Below are positions 43,362 to 50,027 of a stretch of DNA of 64,000 nucleotides, piece after piece. The stretch's first letter is position 1. Each line of letters begins with the position of its first letter. The position numbers were made by a program, and so were the translations under genes. Origin of the DNA: Clostridiales bacterium UBA3758 (GTDB lineage: Bacteria; Bacillota; Clostridia; Oscillospirales; Oscillospiraceae); NCBI GenBank assembly GCA_002371675.1, contig DFGE01000022.1:124001-188000 (forward strand). The letters are read 5' to 3'. The notes under the pieces were generated by a model that made no database searches, was not told the origin of the DNA, and saw only the letters and a list, made by a program, of their open reading frames with translations.

Positions 43362-45356
43362 TCAGGACAGATCCGCAAGCTCGAGATACTGCGCGCCGTA
43401 TTCGGAGATGTGATTCTTGCGCCCCTCCAGATCGTCGCCCAGGAGCAGATCGAAGACCTGCGCCATGCGCTCGGCGTCCTCCGGCATGACCTTGATCAGC
43501 CGCCGTGTCTCGGGGTTCATCGTGGTCATCCACATCATGTCCGGGTCGTTCTCACCCAGGCCCTTGCTGCGGCTGATGGAGACCTTCGCGCCCTTGATGC
43601 CCTCAAGGATCTCGGCCTTCTCGCGCTCGGTATAGGCAAACCAAGTCTTGTCCTGGCTGTTGATCTCATAGAGCGGGGATTCGGCGATATAGACATAGCC
43701 CTCGCGGATCAGCGTCGGCACAAGGCGGTAGAGCATGGTAAGGATCAGCGTGCGGATATGGTAGCCGTCCACGTCCGCGTCAGTACAGATGATGACCTTG
43801 CTCCAGCGGAGATTGCCGAGATCAAAGGTCGTCAGATCCTTGACGTGCTTGTCCTTCACTTCGACGCCGCAGCCGAGCACCTTGAGCAGATCGGTGATAA
43901 TCTCGCTCTTGAAGATGCGGACATAGTCCGCCTTGAGGCAGTTGAGGATCTTTCCGCGCACAGGCATGACGCCCTGATACTCCGCGTCGCGGGAGAGCTT
44001 GACGGAACCGAGAGCCGAGTCGCCCTCGACGATGTAGATCTCGCGCTTATCGGGGTCCTTGCTGCGGCAGTCCACAAATTTCTGCACGCGGTTGGAGATG
44101 TCGATGCTCCCCTGCAGCTTCTTTTTCATGCCCTGGCGGGCGCGCTCGGCCGTCTCGCGGCTGCGCTTGTTGACCAGCACCTGCTCGGCGATGCGATCCG
44201 CCTCGGGCTTGTTCTCGATGAAATAGACCTCCAGCTGCGCCTTGAAGAACTCGGCCATCGCCGTCTGGATAAAGCGGTTGTTGATGGCCTTTTTGGTCTG
44301 GTTTTCGTAGGAGGTCTGCGTGGAAAAGCAGTTCGTCACCAGCACGAGACAGTCCTGCACGTCCTGGAATTTGATGCCGCTCTCGTTCTTCTGATATTTG
44401 CCGAGCTGCTTGATATAGGCGTCGATCGCGGAGACGAAGGAGGAACGGACAGCCTTGTCCGGCGCGCCACCGTTTTCCAGCCAGGAGGAGTTGTGGTAGT
44501 ATTCCAGCGCAGTCGTCTTGTTCGAGAAGCAGAAGGCCGCGGAGATCTTGAGCTTGTATTCAGGCTTGTCCTCGCGGTCGCGCCCTTTGCGCTCGGCGGA
44601 GATGAAGACCGGCTGGGTCAGCGGACCCTCCCCGGCGAGCTCCGTCACGTAATCGGTAATACCGTTTGCGTAACAGTAATCCCGCGTCTCGAAGCTCTTG
44701 CCGTGCTGCAGGCGCAGACGGAAGGTCACGCCCGCGTTCACGACCGCCTGGCGGTGCAGCACGTCGTCAAAATATTCGTCGGGGATATTGATGTCGGTAA
44801 AGACCTCGAGGTCGGGGCGCCAGCGGATCGTCGTGCCGGTCTTCTTGCGGTCGGCCGGTTCGATCGTCAGCTCCTTGCCCTTTTTGCCGACGGGCTTGCC
44901 CTTCTTGAAGTGCAGCGTGTACTTGTTCCCATCGCGCCAGACGGTGACGTCCATATACTCCGAGGCGTACTGCGTGGCGCAGGAACCGAGTCCGTTGAGA
45001 CCGAGAGAATACTCGTAGTCTCCCCCGTCGTCATTTTTATATTTGCCGCCGGCGTAGAGCTCGCAGAACACCAGTTCCCAGTTGAAGCGCTTTTCGTTGG
45101 CGTTCCAGTCCATGGGACAGCCGCGGCCGAAATCCTCGACCTCGATGGATCTGTCCTCGTAATAAGTCAGCGTGATGAGGTCACCGTGGCCCTCGCGCGC
45201 CTCGTCGATGGAGTTTGAGAGGATCTCAAAGACCGCGTGCTCACAGCCGTCCAGCCCGTCGGAGCCGAAGATGACGCCCGGGCGTTTGCGGACGCGCTCC
45301 TCATCCTTGAGTTGGGTTATGCTCTCGTTGCCGTATTGTTCGCTGCTTTTGCTCAT
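43362..45356 (-). CDS. Type IIA topoisomerase subunit B (ParE/GyrB-like, divergent)
   Basis: 664 residues from ATG 45356. GHKL ATPase motifs are present (ILSNSIDEAREGHG, EDFGRGCPMD, LNGLGSCATQYAS), then the transducer and Toprim domain (IVEGDSALGSVK, CTDADVDGYHIRTL) and a C-terminal KSLGENDPD-like region. It departs from canonical GyrB/ParE at conserved spots: VRKRPGVIFGSDGLDGCEH replaces the RPGMYIG helix and EGDSALGS replaces EGDSAGGS. Such pairs occur in Clostridia beside ordinary gyrase, in my recollection. First gene of the operon with a good promoter; its ribosome site is weak. Confidence 0.88.
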   Translation of the reverse strand: MSKSSEQYGNESITQLKDEERVRKRPGVIFGSDGLDGCEHAVFEILSNSIDEAREGHGDLITLTYYEDRSIEVEDFGRGCPMDWNANEKRFNWELVFCELYAGGKYKNDDGGDYEYSLGLNGLGSCATQYASEYMDVTVWRDGNKYTLHFKKGKPVGKKGKELTIEPADRKKTGTTIRWRPDLEVFTDINIPDEYFDDVLHRQAVVNAGVTFRLRLQHGKSFETRDYCYANGITDYVTELAGEGPLTQPVFISAERKGRDREDKPEYKLKISAAFCFSNKTTALEYYHNSSWLENGGAPDKAVRSSFVSAIDAYIKQLGKYQKNESGIKFQDVQDCLVLVTNCFSTQTSYENQTKKAINNRFIQTAMAEFFKAQLEVYFIENKPEADRIAEQVLVNKRSRETAERARQGMKKKLQGSIDISNRVQKFVDCRSKDPDKREIYIVEGDSALGSVKLSRDAEYQGVMPVRGKILNCLKADYVRIFKSEIITDLLKVLGCGVEVKDKHVKDLTTFDLGNLRWSKVIICTDADVDGYHIRTLILTMLYRLVPTLIREGYVYIAESPLYEINSQDKTWFAYTEREKAEILEGIKGAKVSISRSKGLGENDPDMMWMTTMNPETRRLIKVMPEDAERMAQVFDLLLGDDLEGRKNHISEYGAQYLELADLS

Positions 45357-45418
45357 ACCGGAAATTGCCCTTTCATCACAAGATCTTGATCGCATACTTT
45401 CACTATTTTAGCATATGC

Positions 45419-45447
45419 AGTATACCATCCCCTCCTGCAGTTTGCAA
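45419..45447 (-). promoter_or_regulatory. Promoter of the topoisomerase operon
   Basis: Minus strand TTGCAA (45442-45447) and TATACT (45419-45424), 17-base spacer, 63 bases before the B-subunit ATG. Confidence 0.75.
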
Positions 45448-45464
45448 GCATGCAGGATCAACAA

Positions 45465-45507
45465 AAAAACCGGTCCGGCACACAAAATGCGTGCCGGACC
45501 GGTCGTT
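45465..45507 (-). terminator. Terminator of the prfC-cyclodeaminase transcript
   Basis: A 13-bp perfect stem (ACCGGTCCGGCAC / GTGCCGGACCGGT) followed by six Ts on the minus strand, a few bases after the stop at 45515. Confidence 0.88.
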
Positions 45508-45514
45508 TCATGAC

Positions 45515-46129
45515 TCAGTTCGTTTCATGACTCATCTTTGCCGAGATGTTTCTGCAGAGCTCCTCATAGGAGGAGAGCGTCAGCTCGTTTTCCCGGGAAA
45601 TGATGTAGCGGTAGGTTTCGTCGGAGCTGAACGAGGCGAAGTATTCCTTGTAGCGCATAGCCGAGCGGACAGCGCCCATCGCCGAATCCATAGCTCCCGC
45701 CAGATAGCACGCGGCCTCCGCGTTCTTTGTTCCGGCGAGCTCCTCGATAAACTCCAGCGCTTTGCCCATCATCGCCGCGACCTCGCTGCAGATGGCAATT
45801 GCCGTCTGACGGGCGGCCTCAATGGTGCGAGGCTCCTGTTCCTTCATCGCGCGGCGCAGCGGCCCGTGAGCCTTCACATCCTCGTCAATGAGGCGCACCA
45901 TGTAATCCCGCAGGATGCCGGCGTTGCGCAGCACATAGGCGAGGCGCTCGTTTTCCGCATCCTCCTTTGCGAGGATGGCGGCGGCACGCTCCAGATCGGC
46001 CGAGGCGACGGCGGCCGTCATGGCCGCGCCGGAGCCGAGCTTCATACGGCTTTCCGGATCTGCGAGCGCGGCGGTAAAGCCCTCCGCATCCTTTTTCCGG
46101 TAGATCTCGATCGCGATTTTTTCTGCCAT
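45515..46129 (-). CDS. Cyclodeaminase/cyclohydrolase-like protein (FTCD C-domain family)
   Basis: 204 residues, all helical, resembling the formiminotetrahydrofolate cyclodeaminase family: GSGAAMTAAVASA near 33-45 corresponds to the family's Gly-rich turn, followed by AKEDAENERLAYVLRN and PLRRAMKEQEPRTIEAARQTAIAICSEVAAMM. Members act in one-carbon folate metabolism, releasing ammonia from 5-formimino-THF or hydrolysing methenyl-THF. No histidine-degradation genes are nearby, so the substrate is open. It begins 15 bases after prfC. A 17-base tandem duplication spans its stop codon. Confidence 0.75.
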   Translation of the reverse strand: MAEKIAIEIYRKKDAEGFTAALADPESRMKLGSGAAMTAAVASADLERAAAILAKEDAENERLAYVLRNAGILRDYMVRLIDEDVKAHGPLRRAMKEQEPRTIEAARQTAIAICSEVAAMMGKALEFIEELAGTKNAEAACYLAGAMDSAMGAVRSAMRYKEYFASFSSDETYRYIISRENELTLSSYEELCRNISAKMSHETN

Positions 46130-46144
46130 GTTGATCCCTCCCGA

Positions 46145-47737
46145 TCAGTCCCGATTGAATTCCCGCAGGCGCAGGCCTTCGTTTTTGCTCAGCGCCCAGT
46201 TGACGCACCAATCTGCGGTGAAGAGCAGCAGATTGTTGCCCTTAAAATCCTGTACCCATTTGGTATCGCTCGTGAGATTGAGCGAAGGAATGTCGATCTC
46301 CTCGTTCTCGACCCAGCGGACGAGCTCATAGGGCATGGCGCGGCGGCGGATCTCCACGCCGTATTCCGAGCGCAGCCGATACTCCAGCACTTCAAACTGC
46401 AGCACGCCCACGACGCCGACAATTACCTCCTCCACGCCGGTGAAGGGCTCGTGGAAGATCTGAATGGCACCCTCCTGGGCGATCTGCAGGATGCCTTTTT
46501 CAAACTGCTTGCGCTTCATTGTATCGACACGCTCGACGCCCGCGAAATGCTCCGGCGCAAAGGTGGGAATGCCCTCGTAGCAGACCTCCATCCCCTTCTC
46601 GCAGATCGTATCGCCGATGGAGAAGATGCCCGGATCGAAAACGCCGATGATGTCGCCCGCGTAGGCCTCGTCGATGATAGCGCGCTCCTGCGCCATGAGC
46701 TGCTGGGGCTGGGCGAGACGCAGGGCCTTGCCGCCCTGCACATGGAAATACTCTCTGTCGCGCACGAATTTGCCCGAGCAGATGCGCATGAAGGCGATGC
46801 GGTCGCGGTGAGCCTTGTTCATGTTGGCCTGGATCTTGAATACGAAGGCCGAGAAGCGCTCGTCGAAGGGATCGACCGTGGCCTCGCCGGAAACTCTCGG
46901 CAGGGGCGGCATGGTCATGCGCAGGAAGTTCTCCAGGAAAGGCTCGACGCCGAAGTTATTGAGCGCGGAGCCGAAGAACACGGGGCTAAGGCGGCCTGCG
47001 CGCACCTCGTCCATATCGAACTCGTAGCCCGCGCCGTCAAGCAGCTCGATGTCGTCCGTGAGGGTCTCCCGCAGCCTGTGGCCGATCAGCTTGTCAAGCT
47101 TCTCCGTCTCATCCAGCGTACACTCGATGGCATGGATGCGGTTCTGGCCGCGGTGGAACTCGCTGAAGGCAAGGATCTGCTTCTTCTCGCGGTCATATAC
47201 GCCCTTGAACTCCTGGCCGCAGCCGATGGGCCAGTTCATCGGATAGGTGCCGATGCCGAATTCCTGTTCCAGCTCCTCCATCAGATCATAGGGACTGCGC
47301 GCCTCGCGGTCGAGCTTGTTGATGAAGGTAAAGATCGGGATATGCCGCATGGCGCAGATCCTGAAGAGCTTGCGCGTCTGCGGCTCGATGCCCTTGGCAG
47401 CGTCGATCACCATGACGGCGGAATCCGCAGCCATGAGCGTGCGATAGGTGTCCTCCGAGAAGTCCTGGTGGCCGGGCGTGTCGAGGATGTTGATGCAGTA
47501 ACCCTCATACTCGAACTGCATGACCGAGGAGGTGATGGAGATACCGCGCTGCTTTTCCAGTTCCATCCAGTCCGAGACGGCGTGACGCGCGGTGGCCTTG
47601 CCCTTGACGGAGCCGGCCAGCTGGATCGCTCCGCCGTAGAGGAGGAGCTTTTCCGTCAGCGTCGTTTTGCCCGCGTCAGGGTGGGAAATGATCGCAAAAG
47701 TCCGGCGGCGCCGGATCTGTTCCTGTAATTCAGACAT
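46145..47737 (-). CDS. prfC: Peptide chain release factor 3
   Basis: 530 residues, a translational GTPase: G1 SHPDAGKTTLTEKLL at 19-33, G3 DTPGHQD, G4 NKLDREA. It has RF3-specific features (GSVKGKATARHAVSDWMELEKQRGIS; the C-terminal PYELVRWVENEE region) and the length is right for RF3. RF3 speeds release of RF1/RF2 from the ribosome. ATG 47737 is preceded by GAGG; the promoter at 47770-47798 lies just upstream. It is transcribed with the cyclodeaminase-like gene. Confidence 0.95.
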   Translation of the reverse strand: MSELQEQIRRRRTFAIISHPDAGKTTLTEKLLLYGGAIQLAGSVKGKATARHAVSDWMELEKQRGISITSSVMQFEYEGYCINILDTPGHQDFSEDTYRTLMAADSAVMVIDAAKGIEPQTRKLFRICAMRHIPIFTFINKLDREARSPYDLMEELEQEFGIGTYPMNWPIGCGQEFKGVYDREKKQILAFSEFHRGQNRIHAIECTLDETEKLDKLIGHRLRETLTDDIELLDGAGYEFDMDEVRAGRLSPVFFGSALNNFGVEPFLENFLRMTMPPLPRVSGEATVDPFDERFSAFVFKIQANMNKAHRDRIAFMRICSGKFVRDREYFHVQGGKALRLAQPQQLMAQERAIIDEAYAGDIIGVFDPGIFSIGDTICEKGMEVCYEGIPTFAPEHFAGVERVDTMKRKQFEKGILQIAQEGAIQIFHEPFTGVEEVIVGVVGVLQFEVLEYRLRSEYGVEIRRRAMPYELVRWVENEEIDIPSLNLTSDTKWVQDFKGNNLLLFTADWCVNWALSKNEGLRLREFNRD

Positions 47738-47769
47738 AAATCAAAACCTCAAATCGAAATAAGCGATTT

Positions 47770-47798
47770 ATTTTATCACATCAACATGATAAATGCAA
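47770..47798 (-). promoter_or_regulatory. Promoter of prfC
   Basis: Minus strand TTGCAT (47793-47798) and TAAAAT (47770-47775), 17-base spacer, with TGA giving an extended -10; 33 bases before the prfC ATG. Confidence 0.7.
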
Positions 47799-47817
47799 AC
47801 ACTTCTCTTTCCTGTCT

Positions 47818-47964
47818 GCAGAGATCATCCGTTCGTTCGCGGAAAAGATCGAAGTGCAAAAACCGGAAAAGGTACTCGGTACACGGACGAAAAAGCAGAC
47901 TCGGGTCATCCGGCGGAACTTCATCGGTGCAGCGGATATCCCTGAGGAAAATGCGGAGAACAGA
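47818..47964 (+). pseudogene. Remnant of a serine recombinase C-terminus (DUF4368-like)
   Basis: The plus-strand frame from 47818 reads AEIIRSFAEKIEVQKPEKV, then GTRTKKQTRVIRRNFIGA and DIPEENAEN. This closely follows the DUF4368 tail of large serine recombinases from Clostridia mobile elements (a helix 'LIEKIxVhxPEK', 'GxRTKKQ', then a strand ending 'NFIG'). There is no start codon or ribosome site, and the rest of the ~550-residue recombinase is absent. The frame runs on to 48057 without further similarity. I judge it a decayed scar of an excised or deleted element. Family match is from memory, not a search. Confidence 0.5.
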
Positions 47965-47966
47965 AA

Positions 47967-48000
47967 ACGGCATAGCCTGCACGATCGTAAGCTATGCCGT
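47967..48000 (-). terminator. Terminator of the GH25 gene
   Basis: 10-bp stem ACGGCATAGC / GCTATGCCGT with a 14-base loop, followed on the minus strand by TTTTCTGTTCT. It lies 63 bases past the stop at 48063. Confidence 0.65.
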
Positions 48001-48062
48001 ATTCTTAATTCGCGGATCGAATGCTCCCTAATCCGCAGGGGCAAAAGGAGACTGTGATGTAA

Positions 48063-49874
48063 TCAGAAGATGACGTCCAGATCGACGTAGCCGTTGATGC
48101 CGTTGAGCAGGCCGCGGTCGGTGAACTGCCACATGTCATAGCGCCAGCCGAAGGCCGGGAGCTGATTGTTCCAGGTGTAACTCGCCAGCCAGATCGAATA
48201 GGGCATGACCTTCGTATAGTCGATGTTGTACAGGAAGTAGTTCTGGCTTGCATACACGCCGGCCGCGTAGCCGCCGTGGTGGATCGTCTCGCAGAACGCG
48301 ACCGCCACCGTAGCCGCCTCGGAGGGGCTCATTCTGTCGGAGCGCCCTGCGGGGTATTCGCCCGACCACTCCATGTCGATGAAAATGGGATAATCGAGCG
48401 CGATGCCGCCGAGAGTATTGAGCGCGACGCTCGCCTCTTCCACCGCCTCATAGGCATTAATGGCGGTCGAGTAGAAATACGCGCCGACCTTGAGACCGGC
48501 CGCTCTCGCGCCGCGCAGGTACTCCTGCGTGCGGATATCATCATAGAGCTTGCCGCTGCTCCAGCCGCGTCCGCCGAGACGGACGATTGCAAAATCAATG
48601 CCCTGTGCACGCACGGCTGACCAGTTGATGTCCTTGTTGTAATACGAGACGTCGATGCCGACGCTGCTGGCCTTGACGCCGTAGACGTTGAAGTAATACA
48701 CCCTGCCGTCGATATTTTTGAGGCCGACCGCGTGGCTGCCGTCCGGGTAGTAATAATACATCTTCCCGTCGATCTGCTGCCAGCCAACCTTCTGGGTGAT
48801 CTCCTCCATCCGCGGCGTAGCGATGATCTCAAACTCGTCCACCGGAGAATTGTCCGCCTTATAGAGCTCGACCGTCACGGAATAGGTGATCGGCTCGGCC
48901 GGCGTCTCCGAAACAGGCTCTGTAGGCACAGGATCTGCAGGAGCAGTTGCTTCGCCGCCCTCCTCAGACGGTTCCGGCGGAGGAGGGGCTTCGGTCGGCG
49001 CGGGCGCTTCAGTAGGAGAAGGAGTCTCGGTGATGAAGCGCAGGCCATATTCGCAGTAACCGTCCTCATCCTCGTCGATGGGCAGCACGTCGCTCTCGAT
49101 CTCGGTACCGCGCAGCAGCAAGTATCCGTTGGGGCCGACCTTATACTCATAGGTATAGAGCGGGTTGCCGTTGGCGTCGACTGCGGGCTTGGTCTCCAGG
49201 ACGATCTCGCCGGTCTCCTTTGCCTCCTCCGGTGTGGTGATCACCTCGGCCACCGTGTCCCCGGGCGCCTCCCCGTAGCTGACGGGCTTGACCTCACTCT
49301 GCGAGATCTGCGTCACATCGTAAATGTCCACGACCTCGGCGATATTCTCGATCGGGTAGTAATTGGCCTCCTCGGAAACCGTACACTTGACAGTGTCGGG
49401 CTTGTCGTAGCCCGCTTTCTCACGCATGTCGATCAGATACTCGCCGGATCGAAGCTCCACGAGGTAGACACTGCCGTCCGTCTCCGTATCATAGCTGTAA
49501 ATGCCGCCGTCGGGAAACTGAACGTCGATTCGGAAGATTTCGCCGCTGATCGAAGCGCCCTGACCGTCGCAAACCTGAATGTGAATGTCGCGGTCAACGG
49601 AGTTTGCCGTGAGTTGAACGTTCTTGCCTTCGGGCTTCGGCGTAGGCGAAGGAGAAGGCTTCGGCGCGTCCGTTGGCGCAGCCGTGACCTCCACGATGGC
49701 GTTCGGCTTCTCGGGCGCAACGGTCTTACGTGAATAGCCGCGGATCCCGGGAAACAGGATCAGCGCAGCGAGCAGCAGCGAAAGACAGGGCAGGGCGATG
49801 AGCAGAGGCTTCTCATAGCGCGGATCTGTCATCGTCTGCCAGAGTTTTTTGAAGAATGCACGGATAGAATCCAT
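48063..49874 (-). CDS. Membrane-anchored GH25 (lysozyme-like) cell-wall protein
   Basis: 603 residues. A cytoplasmic start and one membrane segment (about 24-45) anchor the protein. Outside lie a Ser/Pro/Thr linker, an SpaA-like beta domain (VQLTANSVDRDIHIQVCDGQG..., about 85-150), a second beta domain, a Pro/Glu/Ala-rich spacer (about 275-320), one choline-binding-like repeat pair (GWQQIDGKMYYYYPDGSHA, ~360-395) and a C-terminal GH25 domain (SVGIDVSYYN near 406, FIDMEWSG near 500, MWQF near 582). GH25 enzymes cleave peptidoglycan between MurNAc and GlcNAc; the catalytic Asp/Glu pair in DMEW is intact. Single-gene transcript with a strong promoter; divergent from pcrA. Confidence 0.9.
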   Translation of the reverse strand: MDSIRAFFKKLWQTMTDPRYEKPLLIALPCLSLLLAALILFPGIRGYSRKTVAPEKPNAIVEVTAAPTDAPKPSPSPTPKPEGKNVQLTANSVDRDIHIQVCDGQGASISGEIFRIDVQFPDGGIYSYDTETDGSVYLVELRSGEYLIDMREKAGYDKPDTVKCTVSEEANYYPIENIAEVVDIYDVTQISQSEVKPVSYGEAPGDTVAEVITTPEEAKETGEIVLETKPAVDANGNPLYTYEYKVGPNGYLLLRGTEIESDVLPIDEDEDGYCEYGLRFITETPSPTEAPAPTEAPPPPEPSEEGGEATAPADPVPTEPVSETPAEPITYSVTVELYKADNSPVDEFEIIATPRMEEITQKVGWQQIDGKMYYYYPDGSHAVGLKNIDGRVYYFNVYGVKASSVGIDVSYYNKDINWSAVRAQGIDFAIVRLGGRGWSSGKLYDDIRTQEYLRGARAAGLKVGAYFYSTAINAYEAVEEASVALNTLGGIALDYPIFIDMEWSGEYPAGRSDRMSPSEAATVAVAFCETIHHGGYAAGVYASQNYFLYNIDYTKVMPYSIWLASYTWNNQLPAFGWRYDMWQFTDRGLLNGINGYVDLDVIF

Positions 49875-49930
49875 GTCGATACCTCCGTTTCCAGCACAGT
49901 GGATAAGAACCCATAGTCACAGACGATAGC

Positions 49931-49959
49931 AGTATACTCCAATTCTTCATAATTTGCAA
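49931..49959 (-). promoter_or_regulatory. Promoter of the GH25 gene
   Basis: Minus strand TTGCAA (49954-49959) and TATACT (49931-49936), 17-base spacer, 57 bases before the ATG. Confidence 0.78.
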
Positions 49960-49991
49960 CCACTTTGTCATTTCTTTTTTGGAGACTTCCC

Positions 49992-50020
49992 TTGAGCTTC
50001 GCAGGAAACTGTGATAAAAT
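49992..50020 (+). promoter_or_regulatory. Promoter of pcrA/uvrD, abutting the start codon
   Basis: TTGAGC (49992-49997) and TAAAAT (50015-50020) with 17 bases between and TGA giving an extended -10. Transcription would start near 50027, at the ATG itself (50028). Confidence 0.7.
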
Positions 50021-50027
50021 CCGATCC

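Larger units (their letters stand above)
47738..48062. other. Intergenic region between prfC and the GH25 gene
   Basis: This 325-base stretch holds the prfC promoter (47770-47798), a remnant that looks like the end of a serine recombinase (47818-47964, plus strand), and the terminator hairpin of the GH25 gene (47967-48000). No intact gene is seen. Confidence 0.7.

Noticed and set aside
41844..45218. 1124-codon plus-strand frame opposite the topoisomerase genes
   Set aside because: Shadow of two genes with clear catalytic motifs; the product has no domain and an abnormal His/Asp/Leu composition.
45365..47728. 787-codon plus-strand frame opposite prfC and the cyclodeaminase-like gene
   Set aside because: Antisense shadow; no ribosome site or motif.
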